Under the pieces are notes generated by a model. The model saw nothing but the letters and a program-made list of their open reading frames with translations. It ran no database searches and was not told the DNA's origin. From Hyphomonas sp. (GTDB lineage Bacteria > Pseudomonadota > Alphaproteobacteria > Caulobacterales > Hyphomonadaceae), in NCBI RefSeq assembly GCF_013823385.1, contig NZ_PNMA01000014.1, forward strand, positions 24,745-88,744: a DNA stretch of 64,000 nucleotides, read 5' to 3'. The position numbers and the translations under genes are program-made. This document shows positions 6,979 to 16,015 of this stretch, in pieces; the first letter of the stretch is position 1, and each line of letters starts with the position of its first letter.

Positions 6979-8334
6979 ATGCTGAAAAGACTGATGCCGC
7001 TTCTGGCAGTCATCATGTTGGCCCTTGGGCTGGCCGCGCCTGCCAGTGCCCAGCTGCAGGTCCGCGTGGATGAAGGAAACTTCAAGCCGACGCCAATCGC
7101 CATACCGGACTTCCAGGTGACGGGGACCAACACCCAGCTCGCCCGGCAGATTGCCGATGTGGTACGCGCGGACCTTGCCTCCACCGGCCTGTTCGACATG
7201 CAGAACCCGGCCTCCTTCATCCAGCGCGATCTTTCGATCAATGCCGAGCCGCGCTTTGCCGACTGGAAGATCATCCGTACCGATGCGCTGGTCGTCGGCG
7301 CTTTCGAGGAGCTTCCCGATGGCAAGCTCGCCGTCTCCTTCCGCCTGTGGGACGTCTATGGCGGGGAGCTGATGCGCATCAATGGTGAGCCGGGCCGCCG
7401 GCTGACTACCACGCCGGAAAACTGGCGCCGCATCGCCCACAAGATCGCCGACTCGATCTACACCCGCCTGACCGGTGAAGACCCGTATTTCGACACCCGC
7501 ATCGTCTACATCGCCGAAACCGGGCCGAAGACCGAGCGCGTGAAGCGTCTGGCCATCATGGACAGCGACGGCGCCAACCAGCAATATCTCACCTCCGGCC
7601 GCTCGACCGTGCTGACGCCCCGCTTCAGCCCTTCGGCGCAGGAAATCACCTATATGTCGTATGAAGGGGGCCGCCCGCGCGTCTACCTCTTCAATATCGA
7701 GACCGGCCGTCAGGAACTGCTGGGCAACTTCCCCGGCATGACCTTCGCCCCCCGCTTCGGCACCGACGGACAGAGCGTGCTGCTCTCCCAGGCCCAGCGC
7801 GGCAATACCGACATCTACATCATGAACCTGCGCACGCGCGAAAGCCGCCGCCTGACCGACCACCCGGCGATCGACACCTCGCCCTCGATGTCGCCCGATG
7901 GCCAGTCGATCGTGTTCAACTCCGACCGGGGCGGCACGCCGCAGCTCTATATCATGAACACCGATGGCAGCCCGCGCGCCTGTCCGTCGGGGGGCCGGGA
8001 TACCGCCTGCCGCATCACCTTCGGCCGGGGCCGCTATTCCACGCCGGTCTGGTCCCCGCGCGGAGACCTGATTGCGTTTACCAAGCAGGAAGGCGGCAAA
8101 TTCTATATCGGCGTCATCGGAATCGATGGCAAAGGCGAGCGCCTGCTGTCAGAATCCTATCTGGATGAAGGTCCGGACTGGTCGCCGAATGGCCGGGTCA
8201 TCGTGTTCTTCCGCGAAAACCGTCCCGGCGCCGGTCCCCAGCTCTGGTCGGTCGATCTTTCGGGCCGGAACGAGCGCCGGGTGATGACCCAGACCGATGC
8301 CTCGGACCCGGCCTGGTCGCCGGTTCTGCAATAG
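6979..8334 (+). CDS. tolB: Periplasmic beta-propeller protein TolB
   Basis: TolB is the periplasmic partner that links Pal and TolA. The ATG at 6979 has GAGGAG nine bases upstream and starts a clear signal peptide (MLKRLMPLLAVIMLALGL, cut after about ASA). An upstream TTG at 6919 would overlap tolA and add residues before the signal, so it is not used. The 451-residue protein has the N-terminal domain (IAIPDFQVTG) and the six-bladed propeller with blade motifs such as PRFSPSAQEITYMSY, SPSMSPDGQSIVFNSDRGG and SPNGRVIVFFRENR. It lies between tolA and pal, as usual. Confidence 0.97.
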   Translation: MLKRLMPLLAVIMLALGLAAPASAQLQVRVDEGNFKPTPIAIPDFQVTGTNTQLARQIADVVRADLASTGLFDMQNPASFIQRDLSINAEPRFADWKIIRTDALVVGAFEELPDGKLAVSFRLWDVYGGELMRINGEPGRRLTTTPENWRRIAHKIADSIYTRLTGEDPYFDTRIVYIAETGPKTERVKRLAIMDSDGANQQYLTSGRSTVLTPRFSPSAQEITYMSYEGGRPRVYLFNIETGRQELLGNFPGMTFAPRFGTDGQSVLLSQAQRGNTDIYIMNLRTRESRRLTDHPAIDTSPSMSPDGQSIVFNSDRGGTPQLYIMNTDGSPRACPSGGRDTACRITFGRGRYSTPVWSPRGDLIAFTKQEGGKFYIGVIGIDGKGERLLSESYLDEGPDWSPNGRVIVFFRENRPGAGPQLWSVDLSGRNERRVMTQTDASDPAWSPVLQ

Positions 8335-8337
8335 AGT

Positions 8338-8356
8338 CTGCCCCATCCTGGGGCAG
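8338..8356. other. Hairpin in the tolB-pal spacer
   Basis: CTGCCCCA and TGGGGCAG form a perfect 8-bp stem around TCC directly after the tolB stop. No T-run follows, so it is more likely an RNA-stability or processing element than a terminator. The rest of the 220-base spacer is AT-rich and may contain a separate pal promoter; no specific one is assigned. Confidence 0.45.
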
Positions 8357-8554
8357 GCGCCCCGGGACCGTGTCCAAATAAGGCCATTTTGTGGCAAAAA
8401 CAGCACAATTGGCCGAAAATTCAACGGAATACCGATTGTCGCGATAAAATAGTCAGAATAAGGAAATAAAAGGCCCGATAAGACGGCCGCCGACACACAG
8501 AAACCGCGAAGCGGTCCGTAAGTGCCAACTGAACTAACCTTGGAGCCCCGACAC

Positions 8555-9100
8555 ATGCATACTTTCCTGAAAGCTTCTGCCGCCGCCGCTCTGCTGGCCG
8601 CGACCGCTGCTTGCGCCTCTCGCCCCCCGCCGGCAAACGACACGCCGGTCACCCCTCCGCCGGTCCAGGACACCGTGACGGAGACTGAAACCGTGCGCAC
8701 CGAGCCGGTTCAGCAATCCTCGATCAAACCGGGCTCGCTGGAAGACTTCCGCGTGAACGTTGGCGAGCGCGTCTATTTCGACCTCGACCAGTACCGCCTC
8801 GACTCCGACGATCAGGAAATCCTGAAGCGTCAGGCCGCCTGGCTGAACGCCTACCCGAACGTTCGCGTTCTCGTTGCCGGCAACGCTGACGAGCGCGGCA
8901 CGCGTGAGTACAACCTCGCCCTCGGCGAGCGCCGCGCTTCGGCTGCGAAAGACTACCTTGTCAGCCTCGGCGTCAGCGCTTCGCGCATCGACACCGTCTC
9001 CTACGGCAAAGAGCGTCCGATCGCTGCTGGCTCGAACGAAGAGTCCTGGGCAATGAACCGGAACGCATGGACCCAGATCATTTCTGGCGCCACCAGCTAA
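8555..9100 (+). CDS. pal: Peptidoglycan-associated lipoprotein Pal
   Basis: Pal anchors the outer membrane to peptidoglycan and is the outer-membrane end of the Tol system. The ATG at 8555 starts a lipoprotein signal with the acceptor cysteine in AATAACAS (about residue 24). A Pro/Thr-rich tether follows, then an OmpA-like domain: VYFDLDQYRLD, VAGNADERGTREYNLALGERRA (GNADERGTREYNLALGERRA core) and DTVSYGKERPIA. The residues used for binding diaminopimelate (Asp in ADERG and Arg in ERRA) are kept. The C-terminus reads MNRNAWTQI where most Pals read NRRAV. The protein has 181 residues and a terminator follows. Confidence 0.97.
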   Translation: MHTFLKASAAAALLAATAACASRPPPANDTPVTPPPVQDTVTETETVRTEPVQQSSIKPGSLEDFRVNVGERVYFDLDQYRLDSDDQEILKRQAAWLNAYPNVRVLVAGNADERGTREYNLALGERRASAAKDYLVSLGVSASRIDTVSYGKERPIAAGSNEESWAMNRNAWTQIISGATS

Positions 9101-9127
9101 GCTGACTGCGTTTACGTGATGAAAAGG

Positions 9128-9166
9128 ACAGCCGGGTGCCATAATTTGGCCCCGGCTGTTTCTTTT
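9128..9166 (+). terminator. Rho-independent terminator after pal
   Basis: ACAGCCGGG (9128-9136) pairs with CCCGGCTGT (9151-9159), with an inner GCC/GGC pair, and is followed by TTTCTTTTATT. It would separate abundant pal mRNA from cpoB. Confidence 0.85.
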
Positions 9167-9211
9167 ATTCCACCGGGCTGAAGTCTGCCCCCGCACCCGG
9201 AGATACCCGTC

Positions 9212-10165
9212 ATGCTGAAAGCCTCCCTTACTGGTCTTGCTGCCCTTGGACTTCTCGCAACGCCTGCCTCTGCGCAGACGCGCGGCGCCCCGATCGTGAA
9301 GGGGGTCACCACCGGAGACCTCTCCCAGCAGGTCGATCAGACCCGTCAGCAGACGGCGGATCTGATGCTCGAAATCAATCGCAATGCCGAACGGATCAAC
9401 CAGCTCAATGGCCGGATTGAAACGCTCGAATTCGAACTCTCGCGCACCCGCGATGGCGCCCAGCAGCAGATGCTGGATAATGAAGCCCTCGCGCAGGAGA
9501 ATGCAGAGCTTCGCCAGCAGCTTCAGGCCCAGGCCCGCGCGATCACCGCGCTGCAGATGGTGGTTGGGGTTGAGGCAACCGAAATGCTCGATACCGGCTC
9601 AGGCCCGGCCGCTGCCGGCCCGCTGCCGTCCGCTTCGGCGCAGCTTCCCGTTGGCCCGGCGCCCAGCGCGCAGGCGGGTTCCGGGGGCGGCCCCTCCGTG
9701 CTGACCCCGGCGCGCAACGCGCAGGGCGGCCTGCCGGAAGGCTCGCTCGGCACGATCTCGGCCAGCCAGCTTCCGGGCGAAGCCGGCCCGCTCTTCGCCG
9801 TCGCCCGCCAGCGCCTTCTGGCGCTCGACTATGCCGGCGCGCAGGAAGCCTTCCAGGAATTCGTCACCAAGTTCGGAAATGACCCGCAGGCCGGTGAAGC
9901 CTATTTCTGGCTTGGCGAAACGCTGCACCAGCAGAACGCCTATGCCGAAAGCGGCCAGGCCTACACCACCATGATCCGCTCCTTCCCGGATGATCAGCGC
10001 GCGCCCGATGCGCTGGCCCGTCTTGCCCGCTCGATGCGTCTCATCGGGGATACGGAGAAGGCCTGTCAGGCTCTCGACACCCTGCCCAAGCGCTATCCCA
10101 ACGCGTCCAAGGTTGTGCGCGATCTGGCGGCCGTTGAGCGCACCCGTTCCGGATGCAAGGGCTAG
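9212..10165 (+). CDS. cpoB: Tol-Pal accessory protein CpoB (YbgF)
   Basis: CpoB is a periplasmic coiled-coil/TPR protein that coordinates peptidoglycan synthesis with outer-membrane constriction. The 317-residue protein starts with a signal peptide (cleavage after ATPASAQ, about residue 22). A glutamine-rich coiled coil covers about residues 35-125, followed by a Pro/Ala linker and three TPR-like repeats from GPLFAVARQRLLALDYAGAQEAF, including GEAYFWLGETLHQQNAYAESGQAY. This matches the family order of domains. The last 13 bases overlap the start of tilS. Confidence 0.93.
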   Translation: MLKASLTGLAALGLLATPASAQTRGAPIVKGVTTGDLSQQVDQTRQQTADLMLEINRNAERINQLNGRIETLEFELSRTRDGAQQQMLDNEALAQENAELRQQLQAQARAITALQMVVGVEATEMLDTGSGPAAAGPLPSASAQLPVGPAPSAQAGSGGGPSVLTPARNAQGGLPEGSLGTISASQLPGEAGPLFAVARQRLLALDYAGAQEAFQEFVTKFGNDPQAGEAYFWLGETLHQQNAYAESGQAYTTMIRSFPDDQRAPDALARLARSMRLIGDTEKACQALDTLPKRYPNASKVVRDLAAVERTRSGCKG

Positions 10166-11253
10166 GGCCACAGCCGGCGTTTGAGGCAGCGCTCGCCGCG
10201 CTGCCAGCCTGCCTGCTGGACGCGCCGATTGGCGTCGCCGTCTCCGGCGGCGGAGATTCCCTGGCGCTTCTGATCCTCGCCCAGCGCTGGGCTGCCCGCC
10301 AGGGGCGAACGCTTTATGGCCTCACCGTCGATCATGGTCTGCGCCCGGAAGCGCGGGCCGAGGCCGAGGCCGTTGCCGCGCTCTGCGGGAAGCTCGGCCT
10401 CGCGCATGAAACGCTGCGCCTTGAAGGCGCCGCCCCCCGCCAGGCATCGCTCCGGCGGGGCCGTCACGCCGCGCTCGCGCGGGCAGCCCGCCAGAGAGGC
10501 AGCCGTCTCCTGCTGACGGGCCATACGGCTGACGATCAGGCAGAAACCTTCCTGATGCGCGCCCGGCAGGGGTCGGGCTGGTATGGGCTCGCCGGCATGC
10601 GGCCGCTCTCCCTCTCTCCGGTCTGGCCGGAGGGGCAGGGGGTGTTTATCGCCAGGCCTCTGCTCGGCGCCCGCCGGGAAGGGCTTCGCGCGTTCCTGCA
10701 GGCCGAAGGGGTCAGCTGGGCGGACGACCCGTCGAACGAGAATCCGGCCTACGAGCGGGTGCGCATGCGCCGCCTGCTTTGTCCAAAAGTGTCCGGATTT
10801 GTCCAACTTCTGTCCGTGATTGACCGGTTTCAGACATTAAGAATGATTGAGGATGCCGCTCTCTGGCGCTGGATGGCAACAAATTGCAGCGTGCGTGAGG
10901 GGGGTATCGAGGTGGTCTCCCTTGCCGGTCTGCCACCCGAAAGGGCTGCCCGCGCGATGGGGCTCCTGGTCCAGATCGCGGCCGGCAGGGAGGCCTCCCC
11001 ACGGGGTGAAGGCCTCGCCCGGCTGGTTGAGCGCATTGTTTCGGATGAAGATTTTCGCGGCGCCACCTTGGGCGGCTGCCATATCCGCCGCCACCGGGAC
11101 CGCCTGCAGCTTCTCCCCGAAGCTGGCCAGCCCCGCCCCGGAATGGCAAATCGCCTCGCCGCCCACCAGGCCATCCTCTCCGGCCACACGAATGAAATTG
11201 CCGCAGCAGCAGGAAAGGAGTCGTTTTTAGAGGATTTGGTGCCTATCTTCTAA
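10153..11253 (+). CDS. tilS: tRNA(Ile)-lysidine synthase TilS
   Basis: TilS converts C34 of the tRNA-Ile2 anticodon to lysidine, changing its decoding from AUG to AUA, and is essential in most bacteria. The PP-loop SGGGDS is at residues 31-36, followed by LYGLTVDHGLRPEA and LLTGHTADDQAETFLMR, all family hallmarks. The ATG at 10153 overlaps the cpoB stop, so translation may be coupled. The protein has 366 residues. Residues about 210-221 (CPKVSGFVQLLS) are encoded by a 10-bp-period repeat, described separately, and do not look like normal TilS sequence at this place. Confidence 0.95.
   Translation: MQGLGPQPAFEAALAALPACLLDAPIGVAVSGGGDSLALLILAQRWAARQGRTLYGLTVDHGLRPEARAEAEAVAALCGKLGLAHETLRLEGAAPRQASLRRGRHAALARAARQRGSRLLLTGHTADDQAETFLMRARQGSGWYGLAGMRPLSLSPVWPEGQGVFIARPLLGARREGLRAFLQAEGVSWADDPSNENPAYERVRMRRLLCPKVSGFVQLLSVIDRFQTLRMIEDAALWRWMATNCSVREGGIEVVSLAGLPPERAARAMGLLVQIAAGREASPRGEGLARLVERIVSDEDFRGATLGGCHIRRHRDRLQLLPEAGQPRPGMANRLAAHQAILSGHTNEIAAAAGKESFLEDLVPIF
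10781..10816. repeat. 10-bp-period GTCC repeat inside tilS
   Basis: GTCC recurs at 10781, 10791, 10801 and 10812, giving a run of near-10-bp units (GTCCAAAAGT, GTCCGGATTT, GTCCAACTTC). The 19-mer AAGTGTCCGGATTTGTCCA at 10787-10805 is the exact reverse complement of 56684-56702, where another array of the same type lies between genes. The run keeps the tilS frame open. Confidence 0.75.
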
Positions 11254-11300
11254 ATTCAATCCCGTATGGTGGATCGAATAGTCTCTGACGGAACCTTGCT

Positions 11301-13220
11301 ATGAACGTCCGTAATTTGGCGATATGGGGCGCGCTCGCCCTGCTCGTAATCGGTATGGCTGTAATGATGGGCGGCAACCCTGAGGTTGCCCGTGCCCAGC
11401 CTACAAAGCTGTCCGAGATCTATCAGCTCGCAGAACAGGGCAAGATTGCCGATGCGACGCTGGGAGATACCACCATCATCGCCAAGACGACGGATGGGCG
11501 GACGCTGAAAAGCGAGCTGCGTGCCCTCGACATGAAAACCGAGGACGTTCTCACCCAGAACAATGTTCCTTTTTCGGTGAAGCCCGATACCGGCCGCAAC
11601 AATGTGGCCTCGGTCCTTCTGTCGCTTCTGCCGATCCTGCTGATCGTCGGCTTTGTCTTCTTCATGATGCGCCAGATGCAGGGCGGGGGCACCCGCGGCG
11701 CGATGAGCTTCGGCAAGTCTCGCGCCCGCCTCCTCACGGAGAAGCAGGGCCGCGTCACCTTTGATGACGTTGCCGGCGTTGATGAAGCCAAGGAAGAGCT
11801 GCAGGAGATCGTCGAATTCCTGCAGGACCCTTCAAAATTCCAGCGCCTCGGCGGCAAAATCCCGAAAGGCGCGCTGCTGGTTGGCCCGCCGGGTACGGGT
11901 AAGACGCTGCTCGCCCGCGCTGTGGCCGGGGAAGCCGGCGTGCCCTTCTTCACAATTTCGGGCTCGGACTTCGTTGAAATGTTCGTCGGTGTCGGCGCCA
12001 GCCGCGTCCGCGACATGTTTGAGCAGGCCAAACGCTCGGCACCCTGCATCATCTTCATTGACGAGATCGACGCTGTCGGCCGCTCGCGCGGCGCCGGCCT
12101 CGGCGGCGGCAATGACGAGCGCGAGCAGACGCTGAACCAGCTGCTGGTCGAGATGGACGGCTTCGAAGCCAATGAAGGCATCATCATCATGGCGGCGACC
12201 AACCGTCCTGACGTGCTTGACCCGGCGCTGCTGCGTCCGGGCCGCTTTGACCGCCAGGTGACCGTCGGCAATCCCGACATTATCGGCCGCGAGAAGATCC
12301 TGCGCGTTCACATGCGCAATGTGCCCCTCGCCAAGGATGTCGATTCCAAGACGATTGCGCGCGGCACACCCGGTTTCTCCGGCGCTGACCTGGCCAACCT
12401 CGTTAATGAGGCCGCCCTTCTCGCTGCCCGCCGTGGCAAGCGGGTGGTCGCCATGGCAGAGTTTGAAGATGCCAAGGATAAGGTTCTGATGGGGCCCGAG
12501 CGCCGATCGATGGTCATGTCGGAGAAGGAAAAGATCCTCACCGCCTGGCACGAAGCCGGCCACGCTGTCGTGGCGATGAAAGTGCCCGCCGCTGACCCTG
12601 TCCACAAGGCAACGATCATTCCGCGCGGCCGCGCGCTGGGCATGGTCATGCAGCTGCCCGAAGACGACAAGCTCTCCATGTCCAAGGTCGAGATGACCTC
12701 GCGCCTTGCCATCATCATGGGCGGGCGCGTGGCCGAGGAGCTGAAATTCGGCGATGACAATGTCACGGCCGGCGCAGCGTCCGACATCCAGCAAGCAACC
12801 CGTCTTGCCCGCGCCATGGTCACCCGCTGGGGCTATTCGGACATCATCGGACCGGTCGATTACGGCTCGGACCAAGGAGACGTGTTCCTTGGCCAGCAAC
12901 TGATGCAGTCGAGCCATATTTCGGAAGAAACCTCGCGCAAGATTGAGGAAGAAGTCCGTAAGCTGATCGAAAAGGGCAAGGAAGACGCCCGCGAGATCAT
13001 GACGAAATACCGCAATGAGTGGGAAGCGATTGCCACCGGTCTGCTTGAGTTTGAAACGCTGTCGGGCGAAGAGATTGCCAACCTTCTGAAGGGCACTCCG
13101 CCGAGCCGTCCGGATATTTCGGATGATGATGCCGGGCCCGCCTCCGCTGTGCCCGTGATCGGCAAGCGCAAGAAGCCCAAGGATGATGGCATCGGTGACG
13201 TTGAGCCCAATCCGGCCTGA
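11301..13220 (+). CDS. ftsH: Membrane-bound AAA+ zinc protease FtsH
   Basis: FtsH degrades misassembled membrane proteins and regulatory substrates such as LpxC and sigma-32. The 639-residue protein has two membrane segments (about 6-24 and 104-123) around a short periplasmic domain, Walker A GPPGTGKT at 195-202, Walker [16 protein letters not shown], the second region of homology [20 protein letters not shown], and the zinc motif HEAGH at 417-421. The C-terminus is a charged tail. It follows tilS, a common order in proteobacteria. The gene usually found next to it, folP/glmM, is absent here; glmM lies at 28137-29486. A strong terminator follows. Confidence 0.99.
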   Translation: MNVRNLAIWGALALLVIGMAVMMGGNPEVARAQPTKLSEIYQLAEQGKIADATLGDTTIIAKTTDGRTLKSELRALDMKTEDVLTQNNVPFSVKPDTGRNNVASVLLSLLPILLIVGFVFFMMRQMQGGGTRGAMSFGKSRARLLTEKQGRVTFDDVAGVDEAKEELQEIVEFLQDPSKFQRLGGKIPKGALLVGPPGTGKTLLARAVAGEAGVPFFTISGSDFVEMFVGVGASRVRDMFEQAKRSAPCIIFIDEIDAVGRSRGAGLGGGNDEREQTLNQLLVEMDGFEANEGIIIMAATNRPDVLDPALLRPGRFDRQVTVGNPDIIGREKILRVHMRNVPLAKDVDSKTIARGTPGFSGADLANLVNEAALLAARRGKRVVAMAEFEDAKDKVLMGPERRSMVMSEKEKILTAWHEAGHAVVAMKVPAADPVHKATIIPRGRALGMVMQLPEDDKLSMSKVEMTSRLAIIMGGRVAEELKFGDDNVTAGAASDIQQATRLARAMVTRWGYSDIIGPVDYGSDQGDVFLGQQLMQSSHISEETSRKIEEEVRKLIEKGKEDAREIMTKYRNEWEAIATGLLEFETLSGEEIANLLKGTPPSRPDISDDDAGPASAVPVIGKRKKPKDDGIGDVEPNPA

Positions 13221-13244
13221 TATTTCTGTTGCAACATTTTAGAA

Positions 13245-13280
13245 AACCCTTCCGGGCTCCCGGGAGGGTTTTTTCTTTTT
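13245..13280 (+). terminator. Rho-independent terminator after ftsH
   Basis: AACCCTTCCGGG (13245-13256) pairs with CCCGGGAGGGTT (13259-13270) with a single mismatch and is followed by TTTTCTTTTT. Confidence 0.92.
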
Positions 13281-13348
13281 ATGGGCGCATTTTGGTCTGA
13301 ATTTCCGGTAATCTGTCTTCTGACAAACCGGCAAGTAGGAGCGAGGGG

Positions 13349-14152
13349 ATGTGGTTCAATCTGGTGACAGCGGGTTTGGCCCTTCTGATGGCAACCGCCT
13401 GCGCAACGCATGTGCAAACAACGTCGGGTGCGGATTATCTGGCGCGGTATGATGGCAGTTACACCCCGGCGGCTGGCGCAGTGGCTTCGGAGGTGGACGT
13501 TCAGGTTCGCCAGATCGCGGCTGTGGAGCCCGATATCAGGTTTCCTGCGCGCATCGGGCTCGCCCGGATCGAGCGGGGTCATCTGGCGGCGATCCCGGAG
13601 CGGGAAGGGGAGGCGTGGGCCGCGCTGGCCCAGCAGCTTGATGGTCTTTATGGTGAGTTCGTGCCCGTCAGCCCCCTGATTGCCGCGATGGTGGCGCCGG
13701 AGAATGACAAGCCGCGCTATTCCTACACGGCCGCCGATACGATCGCTGAAATCCGCCGCGGCGCAGCGCGCCAGCATCTCGATTATGTGCTTGCCTATGA
13801 GGTTTCCACGAGCAATCGGAGCAAAGGCAGTGCGCTTTCCTTTGCCGACCTCACCGTGATAGGCATGTTTGTGCTGCCTGGGCGCAATGTTGAGGCAGAG
13901 GCAGCGGCAAGCGGCATTCTGATCGATGTGCGCAATGGTTATCCCTATGCGACGCTGACGGCGTTTGCCGACAAGAAGGGCCTGTCCCGCACAATCAACT
14001 CCTGGCAGGTGCGTCAGGAGATGATGAAGGATGCTTCTGCCAAGGCAGTGCTGGAGCTGGCGGGGGAGTTGCGCAGCGCTCTGGAGCAGCTTGCCGTGAA
14101 GGCCCACAGCATCAAGCCCGTATCTGCAGAGAATGCGGCCGCAGGCAGTTGA
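13349..14152 (+). CDS. Putative lipoprotein of unknown function
   Basis: A 267-residue protein starting with a lipoprotein signal, MWFNLVTAGLALLMATACA, with the acceptor cysteine at 18. I do not recognise the family. The mature part has alternating beta and helical stretches, with VQVRQIAAVEPDIRFPARIGLARIE near the N-terminus and a segment HLDYVLAYEVSTSNRS in the middle, reminiscent of lipoproteins that bind via an alpha/beta domain. TAG-AGGAGCGA-like purine sequence precedes the ATG. Its end is followed within 44 bases by another lipoprotein gene, suggesting a small operon. Likely outer membrane or periplasm (inference). Confidence 0.7.
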   Translation: MWFNLVTAGLALLMATACATHVQTTSGADYLARYDGSYTPAAGAVASEVDVQVRQIAAVEPDIRFPARIGLARIERGHLAAIPEREGEAWAALAQQLDGLYGEFVPVSPLIAAMVAPENDKPRYSYTAADTIAEIRRGAARQHLDYVLAYEVSTSNRSKGSALSFADLTVIGMFVLPGRNVEAEAAASGILIDVRNGYPYATLTAFADKKGLSRTINSWQVRQEMMKDASAKAVLELAGELRSALEQLAVKAHSIKPVSAENAAAGS

Positions 14153-14195
14153 GCGAAGGCTTGCCTTTCCGGGGGTGGCCGGTAGGTTGCCTGTC

Positions 14196-14801
14196 ATGAT
14201 GCTGAGATTGGCAGTTGCCCCCGCCTTCGCCCTTCTTCTGGCCGCCTGCGCGACGGCGCCTGCCGGGCCGCCTGACCTTCCGTTTGCGGAAGGACTTTCG
14301 GCCGTCTGCGGCAAGGCGTTTGAAGGCCGGGTGGTGAGCCATGACGCGGTGGATGACGAGTGGCGCGAGAACCGCCTTGTCGTGCATGTGCGCGATTGCG
14401 AGTCGGGCGTGTTCCGTCTGCCGCTGAGTGTGGGCGAAGATCGCTCGCGCACCTGGGTGCTGACGGCGACGGGACCGGGGGGCGGCTGGGAGCTGCGTCA
14501 CGTCCATCGCCATGAGGACGGCAGCCTTGACGCGCTGACCAGCTATGGCGGCTACTCGGTTTCCGATCCTTCCGCCGCGCGTCAGGAGTTCCCGGCTGAT
14601 CAGTCCACAAAGGATCTGTTCGACCGTGAAGGCATTCCGGTATCGAAGGCTAATGTGTGGGCGGTGGAAGTGCGCTCAGGCCAGCAGATGTTTGCCTACG
14701 AACTGAAACGGCCGGAGCGCTTCTTCCGCGTCGAAGTGGATCTCTCCAGGCCGGTGGACATCCCGCCGCCGCACTGGGCGCCCCCTGCGCCTCCGATGTG
14801 A
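14196..14801 (+). CDS. Putative lipoprotein of unknown function
   Basis: The ATG at 14196 starts a lipoprotein signal (MMLRLAVAPAFALLLAACA, cysteine at 18) and gives 201 residues; the upstream in-frame ATG at 14133 would place 21 non-hydrophobic residues before the signal and overlap the preceding gene. The mature domain has repeated charged beta-strand-like stretches (WRENRLVVHVRDCESGVFRLPLSVGEDRSRTW in part; GGWELRHVHRHEDGSLD) and a Pro-rich C-terminus. I do not recognise the family. Two further cysteines occur (about residues 41 and 71) and could pair in the periplasm. It is probably in one transcript with the lipoprotein gene before it. Confidence 0.7.
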   Translation: MMLRLAVAPAFALLLAACATAPAGPPDLPFAEGLSAVCGKAFEGRVVSHDAVDDEWRENRLVVHVRDCESGVFRLPLSVGEDRSRTWVLTATGPGGGWELRHVHRHEDGSLDALTSYGGYSVSDPSAARQEFPADQSTKDLFDREGIPVSKANVWAVEVRSGQQMFAYELKRPERFFRVEVDLSRPVDIPPPHWAPPAPPM

Positions 14802-14817
14802 GTATCGCGGGCAACCG

Positions 14818-15168
14818 GTGCGAACGCCGGTCAGCCCCTACGTCCACCGGCCGGTGGACGGCGCGTTTCATGCTGCGGCACAGTTTGAGCCGCCTTTCCC
14901 TCAACCGGAGGCGGGGAAGGGCTGGCCGGTCTGGATACTCGAACACCGGGGCCATGAACTCCATTTTGCCAGCCCTCAGGAGATGGCCCATGTCGCCAGT
15001 GTTCTGGGGCAGAAGATCCTCCCGGACCCCCGCGTGCTGGGGGCCGAATTCAGCGCGGTCAATTCGCATTGGCTCTCTCGCATGGATAAAGCCTGGCTGA
15101 GCTGGAAGGTGCGGCAGGAGATTGTTCGAAGGTTGGCGGCCGCTCTGGCCCAGCTCGGCCATCTGTAA
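14818..15168 (+). CDS. Small protein of unknown function
   Basis: An open frame of 116 codons starting at GTG 14818. The frame stays open further upstream under the end of the preceding gene without an ATG, and no good ribosome-binding site precedes 14818, so the start is uncertain. The peptide contains WPVWILEHRGHELHFASPQEM and WLSWKVRQEIVRRLAAALAQL, with protein-like composition and a helical end. No signal peptide or membrane segment is visible, and the family is not recognised. It sits 16 bases after a lipoprotein gene, suggesting co-expression. Confidence 0.5.
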   Translation: MRTPVSPYVHRPVDGAFHAAAQFEPPFPQPEAGKGWPVWILEHRGHELHFASPQEMAHVASVLGQKILPDPRVLGAEFSAVNSHWLSRMDKAWLSWKVRQEIVRRLAAALAQLGHL

Positions 15169-15227
15169 GCCCTTGCCACGCCCATGATCCGTGGCAGGGT
15201 GCCATTCGGGGTTGCAAGAGATCGGGG

Positions 15228-15926
15228 ATGCATATCATGGCAGATATTGCTGGGGCTTCAGGCCAGACGGAGTTGACACGTCCGCTGATGGGCCGGTTCA
15301 AGCCGATGCGGGTGGCGCTTTTTGTCTATATGGCGGGGGAGGCTGGCCTCGCACTGGCGAGCCTTGTCGAATACTATTTCCTGACCGCGCGGGAGCTCGA
15401 CCCGTATTTGGATCTGGGGGCGATGTCGTCGGCTTTTTCCCTGGCCGTTCTCGGCGTCAGCCTCGCCCAGATCGGCGGACTGGTCGCTTCGGTCATCCTT
15501 GTCTCGATGTGGACCTACAGGGCCATGAAGAACCTTCACATTGTCGGGGCTGTGGCGGCCACTATGTCACCGGGCTGGGCGGTTGGGTGGTATTTCATTC
15601 CAATCGCCAACATCTGGAAGCCGTTTGAAGGCATGCTGCAGATATGGCGCGAGTCTCACCGTCTCGCGGGGAGACCTGAGAAGGTTGCGGCCTATGTCGG
15701 CTGGTGGTGGGCAACGTGGATCGGCTCGAACATCCTTGCCAACATATCCCTGCGCCTGACAGGCTTCACCGATCCGCTACCGACTTATGATGCCGGCATT
15801 ATCGTGGGCGCGGTTGGCAGCGCGCTTTCGGTCGTGTGCGGGATCCTGTTGTTGCGGACGACGAAGCAGGTAACGCAGGTTCAGACCGAGATGCGGTCCG
15901 GCGGCCTGGCCGATACGTTTGGCTGA
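15228..15926 (+). CDS. DUF4328 family membrane protein
   Basis: A 232-residue protein with four to five hydrophobic segments. The segment WAVGWYFIPIANIWKPFEGMLQIW is the DUF4328 signature (VGWYFIPIANIWKPF core), known from Streptomyces and various proteobacteria and without an assigned role. Two ATGs are possible, 15228 and 15237; the second (MADIAGA) has a better distance to GGGGAT upstream. It is followed by yebC after 89 bases. Likely in the inner membrane. Confidence 0.8.
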   Translation: MHIMADIAGASGQTELTRPLMGRFKPMRVALFVYMAGEAGLALASLVEYYFLTARELDPYLDLGAMSSAFSLAVLGVSLAQIGGLVASVILVSMWTYRAMKNLHIVGAVAATMSPGWAVGWYFIPIANIWKPFEGMLQIWRESHRLAGRPEKVAAYVGWWWATWIGSNILANISLRLTGFTDPLPTYDAGIIVGAVGSALSVVCGILLLRTTKQVTQVQTEMRSGGLADTFG

Positions 15927-16015
15927 TCGCACCGGCGCGGCTTCCCAAGTACGTTTTGGCGCGATAGACACCGCCCCACACAGCCAGAAACCAGACAGTA
16001 TCGAGGGGTTTTCCC

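Noticed and set aside
12860..14452. A 530-codon open frame on the minus strand across ftsH and the lipoprotein genes
   Set aside because: It is antisense to ftsH and two lipoproteins, has low-complexity Arg/Ser/His composition and no recognisable motif. High GC produces such frames.
14133..15168. A frameshift joining the 14196 lipoprotein and the 14818 frame into one protein
   Set aside because: The lipoprotein has a natural Pro-rich C-terminus and the second frame continues upstream beneath it, but nothing shows that the two form one domain. They are kept separate.
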